Part shown: piece by piece, positions 22,436 to 36,100 of the stretch
Position numbering within the stretch: position 1 is the stretch's first letter
How the letters are laid out: every line of letters starts with the position of its first letter
Origin: Anaeramoeba flamelloides
Lineage: Eukaryota; Metamonada; Anaeramoebidae
Length of the DNA: 64,000 nucleotides
Assembly (NCBI GenBank): GCA_027625915.1
Contig: JANTQA010000033.1
Span: 4,712,001-4,776,000, forward strand
Direction: 5' to 3'
The notes under the pieces: generated by a model
The model's database searches: none
Told to the model about the DNA's origin: nothing
The model's input: the letters and a program-made list of their open reading frames with translations, nothing else
Position numbers and translations under genes: made by a program

Positions 22436-22692
22436 TTTTAAAATTTTGAAATTTTACCTTCAAATTCTTCAATGTCAGCTTGTTCTATTATCCACAATTC
22501 AACCTTTGTTTTTCCGCAACAAGTGTTATTGAGTTTCCAAGTAAAAAATTTGAAAAAAACAAGTTTTATCTCTAATTGTTGGGTTGTGTTTTTAAGAACC
22601 AATTTACAATAAAAATTTCGAATTCCAAACAATTTGAAATTGGGGAGTTCTTCTTGATCCCAAAGGACATGATTCAATAAGGTTTTGAAATA
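22436..22692 (-). pseudogene. Exon-like fragment, unknown protein, inverted copy at 18.16 kb
   Basis: The minus strand is open for about 85 codons (YFKTLLNHVLWDQEE ... FFTWKLNNTCCGKTKVEL ... IEEFEG) and ends at a donor-like GAAG|GTAAAA. Bases 22436-22556 recur inverted at 18163-18290, where the same frame is broken (FFKFFTWK and NNTC are still readable). The two copies suggest a duplicated gene fragment whose 18 kb copy has decayed. I do not recognise the family. The MITE cluster lies between the two arms. Confidence 0.4.
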
Positions 22693-23106
22693 TACCTCAC
22701 TAGTAATGGTCTTATTTTATTTAGTCCTTAAAGCTCAAAAAGTGTAAAAATAATTGATTTAAAACCGAAACAAATTTGTTCTTATTTAAAATTTTTTTCC
22801 AGGATCTTTAAATTAATAACAATTGTTTAGCTTTTTAAAACCTGAAATTTTTCGGATGAAAACTAAAAAAACAAAAGTTGTTTCAATTACATGCTATTAA
22901 AAGTTTGACTTGTAAAAACTTTTCAATTGAAAGTTATTGGAAATTAGATCTTGTAATTACACTCAAAATTGGAAACAATTTTACATAAATAAAGTGTTGT
23001 AAAGTAAAAAAAGTGATTTCAATTATTGGCTTGTATTTTTGGTTTGAGAATTTATTTTCTTGATTTTTGAACTTGATAATTATTCTCTTTGAAAAAAAGA
23101 ATAGTG

Positions 23107-26100
23107 ATGGAAATTGAATCACAAAAAGAAAATAAAAGTCTTGATTCAATTTCTAACAACCAACAACTAGAATGGGATTTCCAACGTGATCTTTGCAATA
23201 AATTACAAGGTAAGTTTTCTTCTTTCATAAAAGGTTTCAAATTATGCCACGATTACATTATCATTTTGAAATATGATTGTAATCCAAACCATTACTCGAT
23301 CAAACATTGAGTGATGGTGTTTGTTTGTTAGCCTTTTTTTATCTTTACTTTTTTTTTATCTTTTACAAACGGAAACAAAAAACAAAAAACAAAAAAAAAT
23401 CAATAAAACAAAAACAAAATAACAAAAACCCATAATCAAAGATCCTGAGAAAATTGTTTGTGAAAAGCACCAAAAAAAATACCACTCGTATTGCACTCAG
23501 GATTTCCAATATGTGTGTTGTCAGTGCATTGAGGAGGATTGTCAAAAGCATTCTGATAATCTAGTTACATTGGACAAAGCAAGTGAAGAGGGTATCAAAG
23601 AAATTAATGAGGCCAATAAGAAACTGGATCTACGACTTAAAACCAATCAAGAAAACATTGAGAAACTCAAAAAACAAAGGCACGAAATCGAAAAATCTGA
23701 AAAAGAAGTAATTGAATATCTAAATGAGCAAAAAACGAGATTAAAGCGATTAATTGATGAACAAATTGACAAAAATGTCCAATATATCAAAAGTGTTCAA
23801 ACCAAGAAACTAAATTTAGTGAATCCCGTGCTAAATACCGAAATTGATTTTCAATCAAAAATGAAAGAATATCTCATACTAACAAAAGAGCGGATTGGAA
23901 AGTACTCAAAAAATGATTACAATTTGATTTCACCAATTATCACAATAAGAAAAAATATCCCAAAACTTGAAAACTTGCTCAAGAACAAAATAGTTCTTCC
24001 AAAAGTACAAACACGATTTACACAAACGATTTCTTATGAAAGCGTTCAAGAAGAATTATTAAATACCCAATTTGGGAACAAAGCACACAATACAAACAAA
24101 CTCGAAACTGGAGAAAATGAGAAAAATGATCCAAAGTACGCAAATAGCTACCACCCCAAATCAATTCACAAGACAGTCAAAGAAAGGAAGAGGGAAAATG
24201 GAAAAAACGATTTTAGTTCCTATTCCAAACACAGAAACAGTGATACCAAGATATACAAATATCCAACAAGCTCAACAAGTTATCAAGAACAGCGAATTTT
24301 TGATGATTTGAAAATAAAGTCTGAAAAAAATGATGAAAAAGTATTTATTACCCCAATTTTAATATATTCTTTCTATTCTTTAAATCTATGTATCTTCTAA
24401 AATTTTTTTCTCAAAACATTTTTTCATATCGTGTTAATTTTTATTTATTTTATTTCTGAATTTATCAAGAAAAACGATATCATTTCGCATGCCGCATTTA
24501 AACAAGGGAACCAATTAGTATTTCGAAAGGTGATACTTAAAAATGAACCAAAAGAATTGTCTGATGATCAAATCAAAATTGAAAATATTTCCGACTCTTC
24601 TTCAATATACAATGAAGATAAACAAACCGAACCATATGTATACCGTTCTGAATATAAACTAAACCAAAGAAATAAAAAAAAAAGAAGAAGGAAAAGAGAA
24701 AGGGAAAGAGAAAGAAATAGAAGGAAATGGAGAGAGAGAGAGAAAGAAGTGTATCGGAAAAGTGATCGAGAACGGGCGAAAGATCGCAAACAAAGAAACG
24801 GAACAGCAAGGGATAAATACAGAGGCAGAGATAGCAACAGAAATAGAAAAGGGGATAGATACAGAGACAAGGACACATATAGATACAGGGACAGACACAG
24901 AGACAGAGAAAGATATAGAATAAGGGAAAGAGAAAAACATAGCAGTGAAAGAGAAAAGGGAAATGAAAAAGAGCAGGACAAAGATAAAGAAACAAACAAT
25001 AAAAATGGGAACAAAAATTTTGGGAAAATATTGAAAATAAAAACAGACGAAGAAAAAGAAAAAGAAATAGAAATAGAAAACGAAAAAGAAAGAGTTAAAG
25101 GAAAAGGAAGAGAAATAAACGAAGAAGAAAACGAAGATACCGACAATAAAAATATTACTCAAGAAATGGAAATAAAAAAGGATCAAGAAACAGAAAACTC
25201 AAAAGAATTACAAATTAAAAACGTTAATTTACTTGATGTAAATTTGAATAACAATAATAAACCAGAAAAACTAGGAAAAAAAAACAATATTATTGAAATA
25301 AAAATTTTACGCAATAAAAGCAAAAAAGTAGATTTGAATTTAAATACTTATTTAGAAAAAATATCAAAAAATAAAAATATTAACAAAATAAGTCAATCTG
25401 AGAATCCACAAAAAATAAACAATATAAATAATCAGAAATCAGAACAAAATAAAATAAAAAAAGAATCTTTAACCAATATAAAAAATAAAAAAGATCTTGC
25501 TAATAGAGAAAGCGAGATAGAAAGCGAGATAGAAAGAGAAAGGGAAAGGGAAGGGGAAACGGAGAGAGAAAGAGAAGGGGAAAGGGGAAGAGAAAGAGAA
25601 AGAGAAGGGGAAGGGGAAATAGAAAGAGAAAGAGAAAGAGAAAGAGAAAGAGAAAGAGAAAGAAAAAGAAAAATGAAAATAGGAAGCAGTGGGGAAAGAG
25701 AAAGGGAAAAGGAAATGGAAAGGAGAAGAGAGATCGAAAGAGAAAGGAGAAGAAAAAGGGAAAGAAAGAGGGAAAGAAAGAGGGAAAGGGAAAGAGAAAG
25801 GAGAAGAGAAAGAGAAAGAGAAAGTGGACTAGAACGCGAACGTGAACGTGAACGAGAACGAGAACGAGTAAGAGAAAGAGAAAGGGAAAGGGAAAGACAA
25901 CAGGCATTAGAATTAGAATTAGAAAGGGAGAGAGAAAGAGAAAGGGAAAGAGAAAGAGAAAGGGAAAGTAGAAGACAAAGGAGAATATCATTAGAAAGAG
26001 AAAGAGAAGGGCAAATAGGAAGGGGTATACTTGGAGGAATAGGAAGAAAATTGGAAATAGAAAGAGAAAGGGAAAGGGAAAGAGAAAGAGAAAGGGAAAG

Positions 26101-27370
26101 AGAAATTGAAATGATAAGAGAAAGAGGAATTAGTCTTGGAATGGCTAGGGAAAGAGAAGGAGAAAGAGAAAGGGAAATAAGTACAGGGAGGAGAAGTGCG
26201 ATGAATAATTATGATCTGGAAAACTATTTAATAATGGATGAAAAGGAATTAGAAAGAAAAAGAATTTTAAATCTGAATTTGGGAGTGAATAACGAGATTG
26301 AATTAAAAAGAAAAAGGGATTTAGAAATTGAAATTATTGAAAAAAGAAGACTGGAAATGGAAATGGAAATGGAAATGAAAAGAGAAAGGGAAAGGGAAAG
26401 GGAAAGAGAAAGAGAAAGAGAAAGAGAAAGAGAAAGAGAAAGAGAAAGAGAAAGAGAAAGAGAAAGAGAAAGAGAAAGAGAAAGGGAAAGGGAAAGAGAA
26501 ATGGAATTAACATTTGAAATGGAAAAAAAAAAAAGATTAAGAGAACTCGAACTAGGAAGGTTAAAACAATTACAAATGGATATTAACGGTATACAATCAA
26601 CAATTCAACCAAGAAGAGATTACATTGAAAAATCCCTTTATCAAAATCAAGAAAACCTTTTTAATTCTAATAGTAATTTAACAAGTGAAAGCATCCTACA
26701 AGAAATTCCGAATCAAGAGGGTATTATTTCAAAATTTCGAAATCATCAAAATCCACAATTAAGGTCAATTGTACCTTTATCCTCATCAACATCATCATCA
26801 TTACCGCCGCTCTCGCCGCCGCCGCCGCCGATAAAAACAACCGAAGAATTTGATATGGATCTTAAAACACCAGGAATTAAATTGTATAATAATAATAGAA
26901 CTGCTGTTCACATGAAACAGAATAGTTCTGAAAATATTTGTGCTAAAAACATTTACCGTAAAGGCTGTCATTTTATTCAAATGAAGATTGACGATTTAAA
27001 TTTGTCAGATAAAAACAAAATGTCAATCGATCCAAATGCAAAGGGAATACGAATTTCGATAATAGATGTTGGGTTTATTCAATCGTTTTTAAATAAAAGT
27101 TGGGAGGGCAGTTTAAACTATTTGTCGGATTGGTTTGGAAGGGCTGGTGGGTGGATAAAACAATCACGATCCACAAACCAATTTCTCAAGAAATACACAC
27201 CTAGTTTAAAAACTAATGATATTTTTACAATTAAATTAGATATGGATAAAGGCAAAGTCAGCTTTATAATCAATGAAATCAATTATGGGGTGGCGTTCCA
27301 AAATATTCCTCACTGCGTTTGTATTGGAATCGAAATGTGTAGATATGGTGATCAAATTAGTTTTCTATAA
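23107..27370 (+). CDS. TRIM-like B-box / coiled-coil / Arg-Glu repeat / SPRY protein
   Basis: The exons are 23107-23209, 23442-24340 and 24470-27370. They give 3903 nt and 1300 aa, with phases 1 and 0 that close correctly. Residues 41-71 form a B-box (C41-x2-H44-x7-C52-x7-C60-x2-C63-x4-C68-x2-H71). A coiled coil follows at about 80-230. A Lys/Asn-rich linker leads into roughly 600 residues of (RE)n repeats encoded by a GAGAAA microsatellite (about 25500-26510), with a short run of Ser and Pro behind it. The last 150 residues resemble SPRY/B30.2: FTIKLDMDKGKVSFIIN followed by YGVAFQNIP and a final GDQISFL. There is no RING finger, so ubiquitin-ligase activity cannot be claimed. The order B-box, coiled coil, SPRY is that of TRIM proteins, acting as cytoplasmic scaffolds or ligand binders. 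An upstream in-frame TTG was not used because the ATG at 23107 is the first AUG in this frame. Confidence 0.85.
25500..26510 (+). repeat. GAGAAA/GGGAAA coding microsatellite
   Basis: Imperfect hexamer and trimer purine units encode RE/RER repeats inside exon 3 of the B-box/SPRY gene, with the purest block at about 26385-26500. The strand asymmetry (almost only purines on the plus strand) means the opposite strand also stays open but encodes only an artefact of F, L and S. Confidence 0.9.
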
Positions 27371-29044
27371 AAATCATCAACTTTATTGCATTTCCTTCAA
27401 ATTGTAAGATTACTTTTTAAAAATTCCTTTCTTAATTGTTTCCATGATCACATTAATTTCCCTTTATTTTTTATTTTTTCTTTTTTATTTTGTTTTAATC
27501 TTTTCTTTATTCTTGATTATTATTATTATTATTATTATTAACCGAATAATTAATTTTGAAAATAATTACTTTTTGGAATTAAATGTTGTTCAAAATTAAA
27601 AGCTTCAAATAACAATTCATAAAATTGTAAAAATAATCAATTAATTATATTATTTTAATATCCAAACTATCACGAAATATTAAGAAAAATTTCACAAAAT
27701 AAATTATTGTTTATCTTTTTGTTTTCCAGAAAAAACTATTGCTAATACATATGCGGCTTTTTTTGGAATACTTATTCGGATTTTTTGTCAATAACTTACA
27801 ACAATTTTTTTTTCTTTATTTGAATTTTATCAATCTTAATATTTCTTTCAGAAGATTAGAAGAAAAAATAATAACTTAACATTTATTAAATAATTTATCA
27901 TTAAGTTTGAATTTTGAAAAATCTTTAATAAAAAGAAAAAAATAAATTATATACCCAAAATTTATTGTATTATTTTTTCTATTTCTTTTTTATTTAATTC
28001 AAGATCAAAGAGAAATTTTACATTTTTTTATTATTTGTTTTATCAGCTGAATCATTTTTAGCTTTTTTAAAAAAGATTAATTGGAATAGATTATTGGTAT
28101 AAAATTATAAAAAAACTTTTCATCTTTTTTTCGCCCTCTTGCCTTTTTTTCAATAATTTCAAAATAACTTTATCCATCACCTCAACAAATTATGGAAAAA
28201 AAATCAACCTAATACAATATTTTGTTAATTTTTTCTCAAACAAGAAAGTAATCTTCTTTTTCTTAATGGATTGTATTTAAAACCGTAAAATGTTTTTTTA
28301 TCTCTATTAAATTGTAAAAATGATATTGAAAATATTTCTAATTAACCATATTCAATTTGGGACCAAAATTTGAGATCTTTGTATAACAATAAATAAAATA
28401 CCTCATGTATCAAAACCCCTTTCGTTGGTGTCTTGGTTCATTCTTATTGATATTAGAAGAATTTAGAAGTTTTTGATACTTAAAATCCTTTTTTTAAATT
28501 TAATTATATTTGTTACTACTTTTTTTTTTTGAATAGAGTTTTTTATTTATTTTCGTTGTGAAAGCCAAATCAATTTTATTATTCATTTTTTTTTTTTTTT
28601 TTTAATTTGGGAAATAAATTGAAAATTTATTTAATTTTCTTGTTATTTTAAAATTGTAAAAAACATAATGAAAAAATAATTTAAAATGGCTAGGATCAAC
28701 AGACTTTTTAAAATGAAGAAATTTCACACATTTCAAAGCAGATATTCATATATTTATGATCGAAATAAAAATTAAACTAAAGCTTGTAATTTCTTCAAAA
28801 ACCAATTCTAACTTAGAAATCTAGAAATAGGTAAAGATAGTGATACTTTTTTATGTAAAACTACCCATTCTATAAAAAAATCAAATAATTTGGATTAATT
28901 CTTTAATCAAAATTAAAAAAAAAAAATTGAATATATCTTTGATATTATTTAATATAAAGACTCATTATTTGTTTTATCGTTGGTGAATGATAAAGAAATT
29001 TATGATAATTTATTAAAATTTCTAAACAAAATTTAGTAATTCGG
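27371..29044. other. Intergenic, AT-rich
   Basis: This is the 3' flank of the B-box/SPRY gene. It holds a (TTA)n microsatellite at 27516-27541 and homopolymer tracts. No exon, RNA gene or transposon end is recognised. Confidence 0.6.
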
Positions 29045-29790
29045 TAAGTGTCGCAAGTGTCAGAGATGATCACCAAGTCCCAACTTTACAAGAATTAAAA
29101 GAATCAAGGAAAATCAAAGATTAACATATTTCTATTTAATTCAAGGGAAACTACCAGAAAGTACTGTAGAGTGCCAGGTTTACCAAAAGTTTTCTGTTTT
29201 TTTTTGTTAAGTGTTCTAGGTTTTTTTGCGGTAATTATATTTTCTTTGAAAATCTATTGATTTTCATTAGGTTTTTTTGAGTTTTTCAATTAATTTCAAA
29301 AAGTAAAAAAAACCTTGAGCACTTCACAAATAAAATAGAAAACTCAAAAAAACCTAATGAAAAATTATCAATTTTCCATATAAACAGAAAACTCAAGAAA
29401 CTCTAAAGACTTTTTTTTTTACAATCAAGAAATAAAAAGAAAATTTAACAACTCTTTTCCAAAATTCAAAAGAATAGAGAACAATTAAAGATTTTAGTCA
29501 ATTCTTTTAAATTCTTGAAAAACTTACGGTGATTTTTTTTAGGTTTACAAATAAAAAGAAAGTTTTTTTTTTTTTTTTTATTTCTCAAATCAAAAAAACC
29601 TAACGAAAAGTGCCGTCAAGTGCCTAGCTTTTCCATAATTCAAAAGAATAGAGAAAAATCATAGATTTTACTCTAATTCTGTGAAATTCTGGAAAACCTA
29701 ATTGCAGTTTTATTTTAATTTGAAAAATAAACGGAAAATTAAATACATTTTCTGTTTATTTCAAAAATTAAAAAAAAAAAAAGATCTTAA
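29045..29790. repeat. Chained-hairpin cluster C
   Basis: It carries the same links and stems as clusters A and D: GTACTGTAGAGTGCCAGG, AAACCTTGAGCACTTCAC, AAACCTAACGAAAAGTGCCG and the AGAATAGAG...CTAATTCT stem. It ends about 360 bp from the stop codon of the minus-strand AAA gene. Confidence 0.75.
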
Positions 29791-30147
29791 GAAGGAAATT
29801 ATTTTCTTGACTTCAAAATAAAATAATAAAAATGAAATATACATTTTTTATAAAATATAATTAATAATGGAACAAATATAAAATCTATTTTTTTAAAATA
29901 ATAATTATAGTTAAAATTAAAACCTTTATCTAATCGAAAAAATAATTTGTATTAAATTTAAAATAAAAATAATTCAAGGATTTTTTTTTATTGTGAAATA
30001 TAAATATTAAAAAATATTTTTCAAATTCCAAACAAATAAATTTTCAAAAATAAAATTTTTTATACTCATTTATTGAATCTCTGTAAAACAAACATTTTTT
30101 TTTACTAAATAAAAAGTAAACAAATCCAAAATATTAATTTCTTCAAA

Positions 30148-33100
30148 TTATATTAAATAAGGTTGCTTTGTAGATTCTGTATTATCGCCTTCGCCATATT
30201 CATTATTCCAAGACATTAATCTTTGATAAGCACCAGAAGATTCACTAAAGGAAAGGCCGACTGTTTTTTTCACATTCCAAAAATCTTCCAAAGTAATTGG
30301 CCTTAAATTTATTTTTTTCGTTTCTTCTTCATTTTCAAATTTCTCTTCCATTTCCATTTCCATTTTTGTTTTTGTTTCTGTTTCCATTTCCATTTCCATT
30401 TCGTTTTTCATTTTCATTTTCATTTCCATTTCCTTTTTTTCAATATTTTGTTTTTGAGGATTTAAGTAAATTTGTAATTTCCCAATAATATTATCATTTT
30501 TTTGTATCTTATTAGATTTCATGATATTTTTCATCTTTTTTTCATTTTTTAAGAAATCTCTAATTGGTTCATATGCAGCTGCAATACATAAATTTTTTAA
30601 ATCAGAACCGGAATAATTCACAGTTTCTTGTGCCAATAATTGTGTATCAAAATTTTCTTCCAAGATTTCGTCTTGTAATAAAACATTTAGAATTTTTTCC
30701 CTTGCTTCCTTTTCAGGCATTGGAACAAAAAGTCTTCTGGGTAATCTTCTAATCACAGCTTCATCTAAATCAAATGGCCGATTTGTTGATGCTAATACTA
30801 TAACACGCCCAATATTTTCTCTTTCCAATCCATCCCATTGCTCCATAATTGTATTTTTAATTTTTCTTGATGCTTCATGTTCATCATTACTTTGGCGTTT
30901 ATTTAAAAAGCTATCAACTTCATCAATAAAAATAATCGATGGCGCTAATTTTGCAGCTAGTGTAAAAACGGCCTGTGCATATTTCTCTCCTTCTCCAAAC
31001 CATTTTGAACTGATTTTAGACATACTTAAATTAATAAAATTTGCGCCGCTTTCGGTCGCAACCGCCTTCGCCAACATTGTTTTTCCGGTACCTATTTATA
31101 TTTTTATTGTATAAAATCAATATTAGTTATTATCGAATTAAAAAAAAAAAAAATAGTTCCTTAATAGTGAATGAATAATATGTTTGTATGCATGTTTAAA
31201 TATACATAAATATAGTGTAAACTTTCGTTATTTTCAAATATTGAAGATTTTTCGTTCTAACAATTTTATATGGAAAAAATATAATTAAAGTACTTGTTGA
31301 AAAAATTAGTACTTTCAACAATGGATAGAAGTAAAGTATTTATTCACGAAGATAGGAAGTTATTTAAAAAGTTTGATTTGCTCTATTTTTCACTGTTACC
31401 CAATATTTGAATTTATAATTTTATTATTAATAGAGATTGTGAGAAATAAATAAACAAAATAATTTTGTTTAATTTCTAAACACAAAGTAGCAAAATATTA
31501 ATGTATGTTATTGTTGATATTATTCACTTTCTTACTTTTTTATAATAAAAACGCCAAATAAATTAAGATCTAAGGATAAAGCCAGATAAGAAATATTTTT
31601 CAGTTAGAGTAAAATTTTTTTTTTCCATTTTCTAAAAAGAAAATTATATGGTTGATTTTAATTTTTTACAGGATAAAAGGTTTTTACTTAGTTTATTAGT
31701 ATTTTTATCAACATTTAACAATAAAAACTGTATTTATTTATTATTTTTTTTTTATTGAAAAAGAAGTGTAATTTACACTCTAAATGCCCTTTTATTTATA
31801 TTTCCTTTCAGAAATTTAAGCGTAAAATCACAGATTTTAGGATTATCAATTAATGAAAATAGTCTTGAACTGTCACAGTTTAAAATTATTTCATTAAAAT
31901 TTAATTCTTTTAGTTTGTTATGAAATATTAATCTATCTTTTTCATAGGAAGGAAAAACCCATAAAAAATGATCATTATTTTCGATTATTTCCCTTTGCTT
32001 ATATTTTAAACAGAAAGGACAAAATATATTTGAATTTTTTTTTTTTTATTACGTAGTAATATCTATTTAAGCAGTTAGTAAACATTCTGAATTTTAAAAA
32101 TATTTGAGCTTGAAGGATAACTTGTATATTTTTGGGTTACAAATGAAGAATTTTGGTTTTTTAATTATTGTAAAATATTCTTGAGGAGTGTATTCAAGTG
32201 CCGTGGGATGCTGTGGAGTATCGCCAAGTGCCTTAGAGTGCCTAGCCTTTCAAGAAATAAAAAGAATGGAGAAAAATCCAATATTTTATACAATTCATTT
32301 AAAATCTGGAAAAAGTAAACAGAAGTTTTCTTGAAGTTTTCTGTTTTATTTGTGAAGTGTTCTAGGTTTTTTTGAGGTTTTCTATTTTATTTGTGAAGTG
32401 TTCTAGGCTTTTTTTACTTTTCGAAATAAACCGAAAATTTATTAAAATTTTCGGTTTATTTCGAAAAGTAAAAAAAACCTAACGAAAATCTATTGATTTT
32501 ACAAATAAACAGAAAACTTAAGAAAAGCTAACGAAAATCTATTGATTTTCTAATCATAACAAAAATTAAAAAACCTAACGGTGATTTTCCAAAATTAAAA
32601 AGAATAGAGAAAATTTTTGATTTTACTCAATTCTTTTGAATTTTGGAAAATCTAATGAAAAATGTTGTCAAGTGCCGTCAAGTGCCTAGCTTTTCCAGAA
32701 TTCAAAAGAATGGAAAAAAATCTTTGATTTTGTTCAATTCTTTTAAATTCTGGAAAAGCTAACGGCGTTTTTTTTTTTAATTTAAGAAATAAATCGAAAA
32801 TTTCTTAAATTTTTTTTTTATTTCTCAAATTAAAAAAAACCTAACGACACTTCCAACTAGTAAAATTTAGCAACTCATTATAATTGTAATTATAAATTTC
32901 TTTTTTAAGAATCTTTAGGTTTTTTGAATTCAAATTGATTTTATTGTTGATTCTTTGGTTTAATTTTATAAATTTTTGAAGATATGGAAGATAATTCTTT
33001 TAATTTATTTTTTAATTTAATTTTTTTTTTATTACTGAAATTATCAAATTTTCGAATTTAAATTCGGTTTTGTATATAAGAACTTGCGTGTTTTTGTTTA

Positions 33101-36100
33101 TTTTACATATTTTAGTAATTTATGAATTAATCCAAAAATTTAAATAATTTAGGGTTGTTATTTTATAATTATATATTTCTAATCCAGATGTTAATTGGCT
33201 TAATATAAAAGATTTAAGTAGTCTAATTTTCAAATTATTTTTTAATAAGTCTTTATTAACTAATTGTTTATAATTATTATAAGTTTCTTTTGAAAAACTG
33301 TATTTGTTATAATAAATATTAATTAATAATGTTTTTTTTTATTTTTTTCCATTTTTTCCCTTGGCTGGAATTTCTTTATATTGAGAAGAAGAGCTACAAA
33401 GGAAAAAGATCAGGTGGTTAATACTTGAGATACCGATACACTTAAACACAAAGATATGAGTAACTTGAAAAGAAAAAAGCAGAGATAAGAATAATCAAGG
33501 GTTAAAGCAAATGAGATCAAAAAAAAAAAAATACAATAATTAAAAAACGATCCCAAATGAACATTCAAGATCAATTACCAAATTAAACTAAATTAACCAA
33601 AAGTTTTGTGGCTGTGGTTTTGGATGTTCTTAATTAACTGATATTATTTGACTTTTTTTGATTTTTTACCAATTACTTCTTATAAACTCTTTCTAAATTA
33701 AACTTTTTTTTTTTTTCTTGTAGATTTTTTTTTTTTTTTTAAATCATAAAGAAAATTTGGGAATGTTTTTCCCTTGAAAAATCGTGAAATCTATGACTTT
33801 ATGTGGAATTTCGTCTGAGGAAATTTAAATAAAAGGACATTTAGAATGTAATTTAGTCCTTCTTAATATTAATCATAATAAAGATTTTTTTTTTTTTTTG
33901 TATAATTGATTTTTGATAATTGATTATTTTTATTGTTTTTTTTTAGGAAAAATAAACTTTTTATTTTCCTTATTAGTATAAATTAAGAAAAATAATTTTT
34001 AAACTTAAAGTGGAAAAGAAAGAGAGAGAAAGATTTTTTTTTTTTTTTTCATTTAATAAAGGAATTTTTCAATTTATTAATCGATGTAAATAATAATGAA
34101 AAAAAGAAATAAGAAAAAAAAATAATAATAAGACAAACCTGGAGGACCAAACAATAATATTCCTTTACAAGATTCTAACAAATTAACACTTTGAAACAAA
34201 TCAGGTCTTCTAAGAGGAAGAATTACAAGTTCAAATAAAGTTTTTTTAACGTTATCAAGAGCACCAATTTGATCAAATGTAACATTAATTTTTTCTGGTG
34301 AAATAATTTCTGATAGGAATTGAAGCTCATATTCGTTTTCTGTTTCAACGTTTAAAACATTTGATTTGATTTCTTTAATTTCATTTTCATATTTAAATAT
34401 TTTCATTCCGTATTCAAAATCAATTTTTGATAATTCATTCAAACTCTTTTTAAAATTATTTTCGCTATTTTCTTCAATAATGTGATTCTGCTTCTCATAA
34501 TTATTATCATTGTCTTCTTCTTCATCATCATTATTATTGTCCATTATATTTTTATTTTTATTTATATTTTTCTTTTTATTATTGTTATCATTATTTTCAT
34601 GATCAATTTCAGATTTTTCAAAAATCCTTTTTCTAATTCTATTGTTTATTTCATCATCATAATCATCATCATTATTATTATTAAAAAATTGTATGTCTCG
34701 AAAACATTTATGAAGATATCCCCAACCAATTATTTGATCGATTTCTCTATAATTAAAAAATTTATTTTTAAATAATTTTAATTTTAATTTTTGCTTATTT
34801 TTTATTAAATTCCAATTTTTGAGTCTTGAATCCAATAAATATTGATTATTAAATTTAATAATTTTATAATTATCTTTTTCAAGTGACTTTTTCCATTTAA
34901 TTAAATCCTTTTGTTGATTACTTGGCTGAAGAAGAATAATATTTGGAAATTTTTTTTTTAAAAGACTCAAAATTTTCTCAACATAGGAATTCATTGAACT
35001 ATTATTATTAAAACCTTGATTTCCACTATTACTACCAGCGCCACCTCTATTGTTGTTACTATTTGTTGCCATGGCGGTAGTAGTTGTAGTATTCCCAATG
35101 ATTTGCTTTTTCACTATTTCATTAAAATTATTATTTTTTTCATTAGAAAAGGAAAAAGATTGATCAGATTGTAAATTCGAATATGACCTCGAATATAATT
35201 TTTTTTTTTCTAATTCATAATATCCATCATTTGAAATCAAGCCTATTACCATAAATAATTTATCGTTTCTTAAATAATTAATTTTTTTATTTAAAATTTT
35301 ATCAAATCTATTTAAATTGGCAAACCATTGATCAATGTTCTGAATTGATAAAATATATCTTCCAGTCAGCTTTGAATTAACTAAATCAAATAAAATATCT
35401 ATGATCAATGAATATCGATCAAAATTTTTTTTTACATACCTTAAATATTTTTTTTCAATCATAAAACCAGATTTGCACCCCTGCTCACAAATTCCTCCAA
35501 GATCACTCCCACCGAGAAAATCATTAAAAAACACTACCCCTAAATCCATAGAATGTATATTATTTTCAAAAGTTGCCACTACAACGCCAAAATCATGTGT
35601 GCTTGGTGTTGCTTTTGTTTTAACGTTTTGATCATTTTCATTAAAATCAGAGGAAATGGTGTTTGGTCCAATATATTCTACAATATCACCAATTTTAAAA
35701 TTTTGGTTATTTATTTCAGTTGACATAACAATTTTATCATTTATAGATTCTTGAAAAATTTGAAAATCGTTTTTATTAATTTTTAAATGAATTGATTCAT
35801 TTTCAACAGCTAATAAATCTAAAAGTTTTTCTTCCATTATTTGGCTTCCTAATGTTTTTTTTTGAATATATTTTTTAAAATAATTTTAATTAATTTAATT
35901 TATGGAGAAAACCAAAAAAAATTGTAATTTAAATTTGTTTGAATAAAAATTAAAAAAAAATAATACATCAATTTTTTTTTTGTTAAGGAATTAGTAAACC
36001 TTATTTATTTTTAATCACAAAGGTAATAGAGTAATTATTTACACAAGGATACAATTAAACCACAATATGCAACTTCATTTATCAACTTTGGAGAGATGAG

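Noticed and set aside
24568-25991. Long minus-strand frames rich in Phe, Leu and Ser opposite the B-box/SPRY gene
   Set aside because: They are the reverse reading of a purine repeat that encodes Arg-Glu runs. They have no domains, and the plus strand has a coherent spliced gene.
34482-34775. Plus-strand Ile-rich frame opposite AAA exon 2
   Set aside because: It is the shadow of Asn/Asp-rich codons in the real minus-strand exon.
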